A model generated the notes under the pieces. It was not told the origin of the DNA, made no database searches, and was given only the letters and a program-made list of their open reading frames with translations. Of a stretch of 64,000 nucleotides of DNA, positions 15,956 through 24,116 are shown one piece after another. Position 1 is the first letter of the stretch; the number at the start of each line of letters is the position of its first letter. The position numbers and the translations under genes were made by a program. The stretch comes from Phytomonospora sp040655735. GTDB lineage: Bacteria > Actinomycetota > Actinomycetes > Mycobacteriales > Micromonosporaceae. Location: contig NZ_JBFAKK010000004.1 of NCBI RefSeq assembly GCF_040655735.1, forward strand, positions 434,001 to 498,000. Reading direction: 5' to 3'.

Positions 15956-16876
15956 GTGGTTTTCAAGAAGCTGATGCGCGCGTTCGGTGTCGGCGGTCCC
16001 AGTGTGGACACGATTCTCGACCGGCAGGACGTCCGGCCCGGTGGCACGGCGTCCGGACGGGTCGAGATCCTCGGCGGTGATCACGACGTGGAGATCGAGC
16101 ACGTGGCCCTCGGCCTGGTCACCCGCGTCGAGGTCGAAGGCTACGAGGACGACTACGACGCCACGGTGGAGTTCCACCGCACGGTCGTGTCGGGGCCTTT
16201 CCGGCTCGCCGCCGGTGAGCGGCGCTCGATCCCCTTCTCCTTCGAGGTGCCCTTCGAGGCGCCGATGACGCACGTCTACGGCCGCCAGCTGCGCGGCATG
16301 ACCATGGGCGTGCGCACCGAACTGTCGGTCGCCAAGGCTGTCGACAAGGGCGACCTCGACGCCCTGGCGATCTACCCGCTCTCCTCCCAGGAGCGGGTCC
16401 TCAACGCCTTCGGCCAGCTCGGCTTCGGCTTCCGGAAGGCCGACCTCGAGCGCGGCCGGATCCGCGGCCTGCTCCAGGAACTGCCGTTCTTCCAGGAGAT
16501 CGAGTTCGACGTACCGGAGAGCTTCGCGGGCGGCGTCGGCGAGGTCGAGCTGACCTTCATCGCCGACCCCCACCACCTCGCCGTCGTCCTGGAGGCCGAC
16601 CGCCGCGGCGCCGCCTTCGGTGACGGTGGTGACGGCTTCGGGCGCTGGATCTTCCCGCACGAGGTGGCGCTGCGCACCGACTGGGAGCGCGAGGTGGGGG
16701 AGTGGTTGACCGCCCTCGCCGACCGCGCCGGACAAGACCGCGGTTTCGGCGGATCCGGCCGTGGGCATCACGTAGCGGGCGCGGTCACCGCCGGGGTGGC
16801 CGGAGGTCTGATGGGCGCCGCCGGAGTCGGCGACGCCGCCGACTCGGCCCACGGCGACGACGAGGACACGCCCTAG
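15956..16876 (+). CDS. spo0M: sporulation-control protein Spo0M family
   Basis: 306-aa arrestin-like-fold protein of the Spo0M family. In Bacillus Spo0M influences sporulation onset; in actinobacteria its role is unproven. It starts VFKKLMRAFGVGGPSVDTIL, with the typical GxGxxxVDT opening followed by PGGTASGRVEILGGDHDVEIEHVALGLVTRVE. The block GERRSIPFSFEVPFEAPMTHVYG is the family core. FGFRKADLERGRI and PFFQEIEFDVP mark the second domain. The C-terminal 40 residues are Gly/Ala-rich, His-containing and likely disordered. GTG start at 15956 after TAGGAGCG. A hairpin terminator follows the stop. Confidence 0.9.
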   Translation: MVFKKLMRAFGVGGPSVDTILDRQDVRPGGTASGRVEILGGDHDVEIEHVALGLVTRVEVEGYEDDYDATVEFHRTVVSGPFRLAAGERRSIPFSFEVPFEAPMTHVYGRQLRGMTMGVRTELSVAKAVDKGDLDALAIYPLSSQERVLNAFGQLGFGFRKADLERGRIRGLLQELPFFQEIEFDVPESFAGGVGEVELTFIADPHHLAVVLEADRRGAAFGDGGDGFGRWIFPHEVALRTDWEREVGEWLTALADRAGQDRGFGGSGRGHHVAGAVTAGVAGGLMGAAGVGDAADSAHGDDEDTP

Positions 16877-16892
16877 CCGCTGACACCCGCAC

Positions 16893-16920
16893 GGTCCCGG
16901 CCGCGACCCCGGCCGGGACC
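16893..16920 (+). terminator. terminator hairpin after spo0M
   Basis: GGTCCCGGCC and GGCCGGGACC form a perfect 10-bp stem with an 8-base loop, 16 bases after the spo0M stop and before the next gene's GTG. No T-run. Confidence 0.7.
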
Positions 16921-16969
16921 TCGCGCGTGCCCTACTGTTCACACATCCGACCGTGGGAGGTAGACCGCC

Positions 16970-18256
16970 GTGAGCGGCTATACCGGGCAGATCCTGCTCG
17001 TGTTCGTCCTGGTGCTGCTCAACGCCGTCTTCGCCGGCAGCGAGATGGCCCTCGTCACCTTGCGCGACAGCCAGTTGCAGCGCCTTGAGCGGACCAGTCG
17101 CAACGGCAAGGTACTCGCCAAGCTCGCCCGCGACCCCAACCGCTTCCTGGCGACCATCCAGATCGGCATCACCCTCGCCGGGTTCCTCGCCTCCGCCGCG
17201 GCCGCCGTGTCGCTCGCGCAGCCGCTCGTCGAACCCCTGTCGTTCCTCGGATCGGCCGCCGAACCGGTCGCGATCGTCCTCGTCACGCTCGTCTTGACCT
17301 TCTTCACCCTCGTGCTCGGCGAGCTCGCGCCGAAGCGCATCGCGATGCAGCGCGCCGAGACCTGGGCGCTGGTCGTGGCCCGCCCGCTCGACTGGCTGGC
17401 GACGCTGTCACGGCCGGCGGTGTGGCTCCTCGGCAAGTCGAGCGACCTCATCGTCCGCGCCGGCGGCGGCGACCCCGAGGCCGGACGCGAGGAGGTCTCG
17501 CCCGAGGAGATCCGCGACCTGGTCGCCGCGCAGCGCGCGTTCACCGCCGAGCAGCGCACCATCATCTCCGGCGCCTTCGAGATCACCGACCGCATCGTCA
17601 AGGAGATCATCGTCCCCCGCCGCGACGTCGTATTCCTCGCCCGCGAGGTCTCGGCCGAGGAGGCCCTGCGGACCCTCCTCGAATCCGGCCACTCACGCGC
17701 CCCGGTCACCGGCCCCGGCGGCCTCGACGACGTCTTCGGCGTCGTCCACCTCCGCGACCTGATCGGCGCCACCGGCTCCGTCGCCGAACGCGCGCACGAC
17801 TGCATGGTCGTGCCCGACACCCTCGCCGTGGCCGACGCGTTGCGGCAGATGCGCTCGCGGCGCGAGCACTTCGCCGCCGTCGCCGACGAGTACGGCTCGA
17901 TCACCGGCATCATCACCCTCGAAGACCTCGTCGAGGAGGTCATCGGCGAGATCTACGACGAGTCCGACCGCGACGTCCTCTCGGTGACCCGCAACGAGGA
18001 CGGCACCCTGACGCTGCCCGGCACCTTCCCGCTGCACGACTTCCCCGACATCGGCATCGACCTCGACGACGAGCACGATGACGCCGACTACACCACCGTC
18101 GCCGGACTCGTGCTCGCCCAGCTCGGCCACATTCCCACCGCGCCGGGGGAGTCGGTGAGCCTGCCGGGTGTCACGGCCACCGTCACGGCCGTGGCCAACC
18201 GCGCCATCACCGAGGTCCGGCTCCGCCGGCATCCCAAGCGGGAAACCGAGGAGTGA
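16970..18256 (+). CDS. hemolysin-family CNNM/CorC transporter-associated protein
   Basis: 428-aa membrane protein. The N-terminal DUF21/CNNM domain has three to four hydrophobic helices (residues 1-150) and the motifs FAGSEMALVTL and GELAPKRIA, the latter being the GExxPK signature. Two CBS domains follow (about 195-325; VPRRDVVFL and DEYGSITGIITLEDLVEEVIGEIYDE). The C-terminal CorC/HlyC domain (about 340-420) contains GTFPLHDFPDIGIDL and DYTTVAGLVLAQLGHIP. Family members export or regulate Mg2+/Co2+ and bind adenine nucleotides through the CBS pair. The hemolysin name is historical. GTG start after GGGAGGTAGA. It stands alone between two terminated units. Confidence 0.93.
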   Translation: MSGYTGQILLVFVLVLLNAVFAGSEMALVTLRDSQLQRLERTSRNGKVLAKLARDPNRFLATIQIGITLAGFLASAAAAVSLAQPLVEPLSFLGSAAEPVAIVLVTLVLTFFTLVLGELAPKRIAMQRAETWALVVARPLDWLATLSRPAVWLLGKSSDLIVRAGGGDPEAGREEVSPEEIRDLVAAQRAFTAEQRTIISGAFEITDRIVKEIIVPRRDVVFLAREVSAEEALRTLLESGHSRAPVTGPGGLDDVFGVVHLRDLIGATGSVAERAHDCMVVPDTLAVADALRQMRSRREHFAAVADEYGSITGIITLEDLVEEVIGEIYDESDRDVLSVTRNEDGTLTLPGTFPLHDFPDIGIDLDDEHDDADYTTVAGLVLAQLGHIPTAPGESVSLPGVTATVTAVANRAITEVRLRRHPKRETEE

Positions 18257-18324
18257 CCACCGCCGTGGCCAAAACCCCGGGAGACGACGCCGTCGGCCGA
18301 GTCCCCTTCCCGTCGTCCGTCCTG

Positions 18325-18339
18325 TGTGGATCGTCCACA
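18325..18339. promoter_or_regulatory. short palindrome upstream of the esterase gene
   Basis: TGTGGA-TCG-TCCACA is a perfect 6-bp-arm inverted repeat 77 bases before the esterase start, within the 159-bp intergenic space. It is a possible operator; no regulator is adjacent. Confidence 0.35.
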
Positions 18340-18415
18340 TAGCCCTCGTCGCCGGTGGCTCCTAACCTGACGTTGACCCGGCCGAAACGCCCGGTTCACA
18401 ACGGAAGGCGCGACC

Positions 18416-19594
18416 ATGACCAGACGCCTGCTCCCGGCAATCGGGGGCGTCCTCTTACTGATCACCGCGACGATCCTCATCACGGCCGCCCCGGCGCGGG
18501 CCGCGACCCTGCAACCCGTCGCCTCCTTCGGATCCAACCCCGGCAACCTCGCGATGTACTCCTACCGGCCCGACGGCCTGCCGTCGGGCGCGCCGCTCGT
18601 CGTGGTCCTGCACGGCTGTACTCAGACGGCGGCGACCTACCACGCCAACTCCGGTTGGCAGAAGTTCGCCGACGCCTGGGGCTTCGCGCTCGTCTACGCC
18701 GAGCAGAAGACCGCCAACAACGCCAACCGCTGCTTCAACTGGTTCCTGCCCGGCGACACCGCGCGCGGGCAGGGGGAGGCGCTCTCCATCCGTCAGATGG
18801 TCGGCCACGCCGTCACCGGTCTCGGCAGTGATCCGGCCCGCGTGCACGTCACCGGCCTCTCGGCGGGCGGGGCCATGAGCGCCGTCATGCTCGCCGCCTA
18901 CCCCGACGCCTTCGCGGCCGGCTCGGTGATCGGCGGGATCCCCTACCGCTGCGCGACCGACGTCGTGAGCGCCTACTCCTGCATGAGCCCCGGCGCCGAC
19001 AGGACACCGGCCGCCTGGGGCGGTCTCGTGCGCAACGCCTATCCCGGCTACACCGGAAAGCGGCCCAAGGTCGCCGTCTGGCACGGCACCGCCGACGCCA
19101 CCGTCGTCGTCCGCAACGCCGACGAGTCGCGCGACCAGTGGACCGATGTCGCCGGGATTCCCGCGACCCCGTCGGCGACGACCCAGCTGCCCGCCGGCAC
19201 CACCGTGGAGACCTACTCCGGCGACAAGGTCCGCAGGTATCTCGTTGCGGGCATGGGCCACGGCACCCCCGTCGACCCTGGCACCGGGTCCAGCCAGTGT
19301 GGCGCGGCGGCCGCGTACTTCCTCGACACCGTCTGCTCCACCTACCACGACGCCGTCTACTTCGGGCTCGGCGGCGGAGGGCCCGATCCGACCCCTTCCC
19401 CGACGCCGACGACCACGCCCGCACCCGTGTGCGAGACCGCGAGCAACTACGCCCACACCGTGGCCGGTCGCGCTTATCAGTCGGGCGGCCGCGCCCGCGC
19501 GCTCGGTTCCGGCCAGGACATGGGCCTGTGGAACGTCTTCGTGATCACCTCACTGCGGCAGACCGGCCCCGCGTACTGGGTGATCGGCTGCTGA
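18416..19594 (+). CDS. secreted PHB depolymerase-family esterase
   Basis: 392-aa exported alpha/beta-hydrolase. Residues 1-30 form a signal peptide (RR, hydrophobic core, APARA|A site). The esterase domain shows the oxyanion-hole HGCTQ (about 66), the lipase box GLSAGGAMS with nucleophile Ser149, a possible catalytic Asp in HGTADATV and the His in GMGHGTPVDP. This is the LpqC/poly(3-hydroxybutyrate) depolymerase or feruloyl/acetyl-xylan esterase type. A Pro/Thr linker (DPTPSPTPTTTPAP) leads to a short Cys-containing domain (CETASNYAHTV...YWVIGC) seen at the end of such enzymes. The substrate could be polyester or an acylated plant polymer. The xylanase and pectate lyase elsewhere in the window make the latter attractive but unproven. 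Confidence 0.85.
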   Translation: MTRRLLPAIGGVLLLITATILITAAPARAATLQPVASFGSNPGNLAMYSYRPDGLPSGAPLVVVLHGCTQTAATYHANSGWQKFADAWGFALVYAEQKTANNANRCFNWFLPGDTARGQGEALSIRQMVGHAVTGLGSDPARVHVTGLSAGGAMSAVMLAAYPDAFAAGSVIGGIPYRCATDVVSAYSCMSPGADRTPAAWGGLVRNAYPGYTGKRPKVAVWHGTADATVVVRNADESRDQWTDVAGIPATPSATTQLPAGTTVETYSGDKVRRYLVAGMGHGTPVDPGTGSSQCGAAAAYFLDTVCSTYHDAVYFGLGGGGPDPTPSPTPTTTPAPVCETASNYAHTVAGRAYQSGGRARALGSGQDMGLWNVFVITSLRQTGPAYWVIGC

Positions 19595-19597
19595 GCG

Positions 19598-19625
19598 CGG
19601 CGGGGCGGCCCCGGCCGCCCCGCCG
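19598..19625 (+). terminator. terminator hairpin after the esterase
   Basis: CGGCGGGGCGGCC and GGCCGCCCCGCCG are perfect 13-base complements separated by two bases, starting 4 bases after the stop. Confidence 0.75.
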
Positions 19626-19705
19626 GAAGTGCGCGAAAGGCCTCCCGGTCCCGCCGCTCCCCATCGATGCTCAGCCCTTGCGGAAAGTGTTCTTTCGAGC
19701 AATAC

Positions 19706-19721
19706 TTAGCCACATGGCTAA
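19706..19721. promoter_or_regulatory. ArsR-type operator overlapping the start codon of its own gene
   Basis: TTAGCCA-CA-TGGCTAA is a perfect 7-bp-arm palindrome. It overlaps the likely -10 box (TACTTA, 19703-19708; -35-like TTGCGG at 19678-19683) and contains the ATG at 19714. Binding here would block both polymerase and start, as expected for autorepression by the encoded HTH protein. Confidence 0.65.
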
Positions 19722-20049
19722 CCATTTCGCAGAGCTCGACGGGGTCTTCGCCGCCCTCGCCGACCCGACACGGCGCGGCATCGTCCGGCAGCTCGGCCGC
19801 GGCGCCGCCAGCGTCGGCGAACTGGCCCGGTCGGCGCCGATCGCGCTCCCGTCGTTCATGAAGCACATTCGCGCGCTCGAGGCCTCCGGCCTGGTCATCA
19901 CGTCGAAGACCGGCCGGGTCCGCCGCTGTGAGCTCAACCGCGGGCGTTTCGCGCTCATCGACGACTGGCTGAGCGATCAGCGCCGCCTCTGGGAGGAGCG
20001 CACCGACCGCCTTGAGGCCTTCGTCACCGATACCGAGGAGGACACATGA
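19714..20049 (+). CDS. ArsR-family (SdpR-like) transcriptional repressor
   Basis: 111-aa winged-helix protein. It opens MANHFAELDGVFAALADPTR, then RRGIVRQLG and GAASVGELARSAPIALPSFMKHIRALEASGLVITSKTGRVRRCEL, the standard ArsR fold without metal-binding cysteines. The closing helix WLSDQRRLWEERTDRLEAF is typical of regulators paired with SRPBCC proteins. Its stop overlaps the start of such a gene (ATGA). The ATG lies 5 bases after a -10-like TACTTA and inside a palindrome, so the mRNA is probably leaderless and autorepressed. The ligand is unknown. Confidence 0.9.
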   Translation: MANHFAELDGVFAALADPTRRGIVRQLGRGAASVGELARSAPIALPSFMKHIRALEASGLVITSKTGRVRRCELNRGRFALIDDWLSDQRRLWEERTDRLEAFVTDTEEDT

Positions 20050-20522
20050 ACCCTGAACTGGATCTCACCATCGAACGCGTCATCCGCGCACCCCGCGCGA
20101 AGGTCTGGAACGCCTGGACGAAGCCGGAGAACCTGGGGCGCTGGTGGCTTCCGGCGCCGACGATCTGCCGGGTCGAGCGGCTCGAACCCCGCCCCGGCGG
20201 CGCGTTCGTGACATCGATGAGCGACGACGGCGCGAAGTTCACCGACCACCTCGACGCGTGTTTCCTCGTCGTCGAGGAGCTGGAGCGGATCGTCTTCACC
20301 AACGCCGTCGACAGCGGCCTGCGCCCCGCCGCCGGACTGCCGTTCACGATGACCGCCGACATCGCCCTGCTCGACCATCCCGACGGCACCGACTACCGCG
20401 TCGTCGTCCGCCACGCCGACCCCGCGACCCGAGCCGTGCACGAGGAGATGGGCTTCGCCGAGGGCTGGGGCACGGTGACCGCGCAGCTCGCCGAGGTCGC
20501 CGAGAACGGGCTGCCCGCATGA
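20046..20522 (+). CDS. SRPBCC / AHSA1-domain protein
   Basis: 158-aa START/Bet v1-like (AHSA1) protein with a hydrophobic ligand pocket. It starts MNPELDLTIERVIRAPRAKV, then WNAWTKPENLGRWWLPAP, the family's hallmark opening. GGAFVTSMSDDG, the VEELERIVFTNAV strand pair and the C-terminal helix EEMGFAEGWGTVTAQLAEV follow. It is translationally coupled to the upstream ArsR repressor, and such pairs are very common in actinomycetes. No enzymatic residues can be assigned. It probably binds a small hydrophobic molecule. Confidence 0.9.
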   Translation: MNPELDLTIERVIRAPRAKVWNAWTKPENLGRWWLPAPTICRVERLEPRPGGAFVTSMSDDGAKFTDHLDACFLVVEELERIVFTNAVDSGLRPAAGLPFTMTADIALLDHPDGTDYRVVVRHADPATRAVHEEMGFAEGWGTVTAQLAEVAENGLPA

Positions 20523-20553
20523 AGGCGCCCGCGGCCGAGGACGCGGACACGGC

Positions 20554-21336
20554 CTAAGCCGGACCCGGCTTCGATTCGCGCAACCCGTCGGGCAGCGCGA
20601 ACGCAGCCAGCGCCTCCCGCAGCGCGACCCGGAGCCTCTCGTCCTCGGCGAGCGCGGCCTGGACGGCGTCGACGTCGGGCCAGCCGGGCAGCCGGTCGGC
20701 GAGTCCCCACCCGGCGATGCGTTCCAGCGCGGCCGCCTGACCGCCGGCGGTGAGCCCGAGCGTGCCCCACCGGCTCCGGTAGATCCCCCACCGATCGAGG
20801 TGGCCGCCGTCGGCGAGCCGGAGCGGGTAGTCGCGGCCGGAGACGGTGACGTGGCGGTAGTTGGGCTCGCTCGCGTCGAGCAGCGCGATCTGCGGCTCGT
20901 CGAGCCACAGCACGAACACCTCGGTGCGGCGGCCTTCGGCGTGCCTTGGCGCGTAGGGGAGGTAGCCGGCCCTGGCGACGTGGGCGCTGTGGCCGACGTT
21001 GATGCCCGTGGCGGTCGCCCGGGTCATCGGGATCGCGTCGACGGCGCCGGACCACTTGTGCCGCAGCTGACCGGCCGAGGCGTTCGATCCGATGGCCGCG
21101 ACCGGTCGGCGGGCGCTCATCGGCGCGACGCCGAGTTCGGCGAGGGCATGGTCCAGGGGCATGCTGCCCCGGCGGGCGAGAGGGCCGCCGTCGAGGTCGA
21201 GGATCCGGGAACCCCCCGTGTCGGAGTGGAGCGGGTAGGACCACGTCCCGGCGAGCAGGCAGTCCCCGGGCACCGGTGTACCCGGGTACAGGTGAGGGTC
21301 GGCGGACGGGTTGGGGGCGCCGTCGGTGGTCGGCAA
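20554..21336 (-). CDS. conserved hypothetical protein, gamma-glutamylcyclotransferase-like
   Basis: 260-aa soluble protein that I do not recognise as a named family. The segment VAAIGSNASAGQLRHKWSG resembles the GSN-x(5)-L-x-x-K nucleotide- or substrate-loop of gamma-glutamylcyclotransferase-fold proteins. LLDASEPNYRHVTVSGRDYPLRL would fit the barrel's later strand, as in the Y-R-x-V pattern of GGCT proteins. The N-terminal 60 residues are rich in Gly/Pro (GTWSYPLHSDTGGSRILDLD). No signal peptide. A short dyad (AAGCCGG...CCGGCTT) just outside the stop could end both this gene and the convergent SRPBCC gene. Function unassigned. Confidence 0.6.
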   Translation of the reverse strand: MPTTDGAPNPSADPHLYPGTPVPGDCLLAGTWSYPLHSDTGGSRILDLDGGPLARRGSMPLDHALAELGVAPMSARRPVAAIGSNASAGQLRHKWSGAVDAIPMTRATATGINVGHSAHVARAGYLPYAPRHAEGRRTEVFVLWLDEPQIALLDASEPNYRHVTVSGRDYPLRLADGGHLDRWGIYRSRWGTLGLTAGGQAAALERIAGWGLADRLPGWPDVDAVQAALAEDERLRVALREALAAFALPDGLRESKPGPA

Positions 21337-21434
21337 GACGGGACCTCCGTGGGACCGGCCGGAGCCACTGCGTTGTTGACGCTGTGATCATGCCGGGCGG
21401 TCCGCTCCGGGCGGTCGCCGAGGTGGCACCGTCC

Positions 21435-22616
21435 TCAGGTCAGCACGCGGTTCTGGTCGCGCGACCAGCCCGCGACCTTGAGCGCGTCGAGGCGCAGGTC
21501 GGCCCAGGTGACGCGGGCCGCGAAGAGCGAGCGGAACTCGAAGGGCACCCTCGGGTGACCGTGGGTGGCGTTGTCCACTCCGGTCTCGTTCATGCCCCCG
21601 AACAGCACCTGCTGGCTGATCCCGTTCTGGCCGTTGAGTCCGGAGGTGATGTAGACGGCCAGCGAGGTGGTCCCGGCGACGGCGTTGTTGAGCTGGAAGT
21701 TGTCGGGGAAGTCCAGACCGTGGCGGGTCTCGACCTTGGTCGAGAAGGCGTCGAGGACGGGGTCGACGTTGGCGGCGAGGATCTGCCGGGACTGCGCCGA
21801 CAGCAGGCCGTACATCTGCGAGAGCCGGGCCCGGGGCAGCGCGGCGATCTTGTTCTTGGGCTGGCCGCCTTCGAACGGAAGCTGGTTCACGACGTTGGTG
21901 ATCCGCGCCTGTGCGGCGTTGGCGGCCTGGAGTCCGTTGCGCTGGAGGGTCAGCGTCCGGTCGATCCAGACCGTGGCGTGCATGTAGAGCAACGCGAGGT
22001 GGCCGCGCAGTTCGGTGCGCACGGCCGCGGCCTGCCCGCCGGTGGCGTTGATCGGGCCGTTGACGACGTTGGTGACGATGTGGTCGGCGACGGCGAGACC
22101 GTCGTCGAGGTGCGTGCGGGCGCGGTCCTGGGTGCTGTCGGGGCGCACGACCGGCCGGATGCGTTCCAGCATCGTGCGCCACTCCGAGGGCTCGAAGCCG
22201 ACGGTGTAGTGCACGTAGAGCCGCAGGTCGTCGTTGGCGGGACAGTCGCGCACCCGCAGGTTCCCCGTATTGCCGTAGGTGGCGTTGATGTAGAAGTTGA
22301 TCGCCTGGTTTCCCGCCTGGGGATTGGAGACCAGGTTGGCCAGCAGGTCCTCGCCGGCGTAGAGCTCGTCGTTCATCATCAGCATCGCGCGGACCCGGTC
22401 GGTGACGAGGTCGGCGGCGTTCTGGTCGGTGCCGGCCATCTGGTCGAAGCGGCCGACCACGTACTCCATGTTGGAGTACTGGCCGTTTCCCGGGTTGAAC
22501 TTGTCGCTGACCAGCCGAAACCAGGGGTGCTGCACCAACTCGGTGTCGCCGATCAGGACGGTCTGGTTGTTGTCGGTGATCCTGCGGCGGATCTCGACCT
22601 CGAAACCCATGGCCAT
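21435..22616 (-). CDS. hypothetical protein of unknown family
   Basis: 393-aa soluble protein that I do not recognise. The opening MAMGFEVEIRRRITDNNQTV, then LIGDTELVQHPWFRLVSDK and NMEYVVGRFDQMAG, reads as an N-terminal beta-rich domain. An acidic, Asn-rich, mostly helical middle follows (residues 80-290). The tail HGHPRVPFEFRSLFAARVTWADLR has conserved-looking aromatics. There is no signal peptide, no membrane helix, and only one Cys (in RVRDCPANDD). Asn/Gln content is unusually high for this genome (RITNVVNQLPF, NQAINFYINATYGN). It is a single-gene unit with ATG at 22616 after GGGAGGCACC; a second ATG at 22610 would suit the same ribosome-binding site. An effector, toxin-like or storage role cannot be told apart. 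Confidence 0.7.
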   Translation of the reverse strand: MAMGFEVEIRRRITDNNQTVLIGDTELVQHPWFRLVSDKFNPGNGQYSNMEYVVGRFDQMAGTDQNAADLVTDRVRAMLMMNDELYAGEDLLANLVSNPQAGNQAINFYINATYGNTGNLRVRDCPANDDLRLYVHYTVGFEPSEWRTMLERIRPVVRPDSTQDRARTHLDDGLAVADHIVTNVVNGPINATGGQAAAVRTELRGHLALLYMHATVWIDRTLTLQRNGLQAANAAQARITNVVNQLPFEGGQPKNKIAALPRARLSQMYGLLSAQSRQILAANVDPVLDAFSTKVETRHGLDFPDNFQLNNAVAGTTSLAVYITSGLNGQNGISQQVLFGGMNETGVDNATHGHPRVPFEFRSLFAARVTWADLRLDALKVAGWSRDQNRVLT

Positions 22617-22777
22617 GGTGCCTCCCGTGTTCGTTTCCCTCGACGCTATGGGTCACCGACCGCGATCATCCAGGTACGAAGGGCAGTCCTGTGCGTCTGG
22701 GTGCGCAGGCTTGGGGTGACGCGCGGGCAGGCCCGGGACCGTAACTCGGTCGCCCGCCGACCGGGCCTCGAATCGCC

Positions 22778-22806
22778 TTGCCCGCCCCCTCGCCGCGGCC
22801 TACGAT
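22778..22806 (+). promoter_or_regulatory. probable leaderless promoter of the DinB-like gene
   Basis: TTGCCC (22778-22783), a 17-base spacer, and TACGAT (22801-22806) lie exactly 6 bases before the GTG at 22813, so transcription would start on the initiation codon. Confidence 0.55.
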
Positions 22807-22812
22807 GCGGCG

Positions 22813-23469
22813 GTGGACCTCTTCTCCCGTTCGTGGACGGCACTGCTCGAAGCGGTCGCCGCGACACCCGACGAGGACTTCGAGCGCCCGTCGGGCTGTG
22901 CCGGCTGGCTCGTCCGCGACCTGGCGTGCCACCTCGTGATCGACGCGCAGGACATCCTGATCACGCTGGCCACGCCCGCCGACGGCGAACCCACCGCCGA
23001 CACCGTCACCTACTGGGAACTCGCCGAGGCGCCCCCGACCGGCGACGACCCCCTCGACGCGCTGATCCCGCGCCTCGCCGCCGCCTACGGCGAGCCCCGG
23101 TGGCTCAAGTTCCACCTCGACGACGTCGGCTCGGCCGCAGGGCGCGCCTGCGCGCTCGCCGATCCCGCCGCCCGCGTCGGCACCCGCGACAAGGTTCTCG
23201 CCGTCGGCGATTACCTGTCGGTGTACGTGGTCGAGGCGACCCTGCACCACCTCGACCTGATCGCGCACCGGCCGGGTGCCGCCGCGCCGCCAACCGAGAC
23301 TCTGGCGGCGACCCGCGCCGCTTTGGAGAAGATCGCCGCGACGTCGTTCCCGGCCTCGTTCACCGACACCGACGCGCTGCTGGTCGGCACCGGCCGACGC
23401 GCGCCGACGAGCGGGGAGACCGCCGAGCTGGGTGATCTCGCCGCCAGGCTCCCGCTCATCCTCGGCTGA
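22813..23469 (+). CDS. maleylpyruvate isomerase N-terminal (DinB-like, mycothiol-type) protein
   Basis: 218-aa four-helix-bundle DinB/MDMPI_N protein. The opening LFSRSWTALLEAVAATPDEDFERPSGCAGWLVRDLACHLVIDAQDI carries the metal-site His of the first helix (CHLV) and the WxVRDLxxH signature. The second His pair, YVVEATLHHLDL, lies at about residue 140. In actinobacteria this fold serves mycothiol-dependent transferases and isomerases. The C-terminal half (VGTGRRAPTSGETAELGDLAARLPLILG) is the usual SCP2-like short tail. GTG start with an apparent leaderless promoter. The substrate is unknown. Confidence 0.85.
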   Translation: MDLFSRSWTALLEAVAATPDEDFERPSGCAGWLVRDLACHLVIDAQDILITLATPADGEPTADTVTYWELAEAPPTGDDPLDALIPRLAAAYGEPRWLKFHLDDVGSAAGRACALADPAARVGTRDKVLAVGDYLSVYVVEATLHHLDLIAHRPGAAAPPTETLAATRAALEKIAATSFPASFTDTDALLVGTGRRAPTSGETAELGDLAARLPLILG

Positions 23470-23630
23470 GCCGGCCCGCGGGGCGACCCTCGTCGGCCGG
23501 TTTCCTTACCCGAAAGGGTGGGAGACGCCGTTCGCCCCGGATCCGGGCATCGACGCGGGTAGATTGGCCTCCTGTCCGGCGGGCCGGCGAGCGCCGCTCC
23601 GTCGCGGTATCCACCCGTCCTGAAGGCCTC

Positions 23631-23942
23631 ATGTTTCTCAAGATCACCAGTACGGGCACCGGCAGCCGGCGGGTCGTGCGCCTCGAAGGCGAACTGGACG
23701 TCACGACCGCCAATTCGCTCAGCACCGAACTGGCCGGGCTGATCACGTCGACCACTCCGCCGCGGATCGTTCTCGACCTGTCGGCCCTGGCCTTCTGCGA
23801 CAGCACCGGTCTGGGCGTGCTCATCACCGCCGCCCACGAGTGCCACATCGCGGGTGGGTGGCTGCGTCTCGACAACGTCCATCCCGCCGTGGAGCGCCTG
23901 CTCACCATCACCGGCATGACCGAGTTGACCGGCCGCGACTGA
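23631..23942 (+). CDS. STAS-domain anti-sigma factor antagonist
   Basis: 103-aa single STAS domain, SpoIIAA/RsbV/BldG type. The sequence RRVVRLEGELDVTTANSL, IVLDLSALAFCDSTGLGVLITAAHEC and GWLRLDNVHPAVERLLTITGM is complete. The phosphorylatable Ser is in FCDSTGLG (about residue 63). Unphosphorylated, such proteins sequester an anti-sigma kinase and free a stress or sporulation sigma factor. No partner kinase or sigma gene is adjacent, so it acts in trans. The ATG follows GAAGG. Confidence 0.92.
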   Translation: MFLKITSTGTGSRRVVRLEGELDVTTANSLSTELAGLITSTTPPRIVLDLSALAFCDSTGLGVLITAAHECHIAGGWLRLDNVHPAVERLLTITGMTELTGRD

Positions 23943-24062
23943 ACCGACGGCGGTCGCATGGGCAAGCGCGCCGTGAGCCGCGGTCGCCCGCTCGGCGCGG
24001 TCCGGCCGTCGCAGAACGCCGCCCTCCCGAATGCAGGCTTGTTGCAGGTTTGTTCCCAACCG

Positions 24063-24092
24063 TTGACACGGCTCCTCGGGCGTCTCTATGGT
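24063..24092 (+). promoter_or_regulatory. pectate lyase promoter
   Basis: TTGACA (24063-24068), an 18-base spacer and TATGGT (24087-24092) form a good sigma-70-type promoter. The operator palindrome begins 8 bases downstream. The transcript would carry a leader of about 240 bases before the ATG at 24345. That leader shows no riboswitch I recognise. Confidence 0.6.
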
Positions 24093-24100
24093 CGCCCATA

Positions 24101-24116
24101 TGGAAAGCGCTTTCCA
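24101..24116. promoter_or_regulatory. LacI-type operator upstream of the pectate lyase
   Basis: TGGAAAGCGCTTTCCA is a perfect 16-bp palindrome centred on GC, the form typical of LacI-family operators. It covers the expected transcription start, so binding would repress. It differs from the rhamnose operators (TGAAWCGTTTCA), so another LacI regulator, not in this window, should be responsible. Confidence 0.75.

Noticed and set aside
21276..23435. Long plus-strand frame across several minus-strand genes
   Set aside because: It crosses gene borders and an intergenic region with no family similarity; an artefact of high GC.
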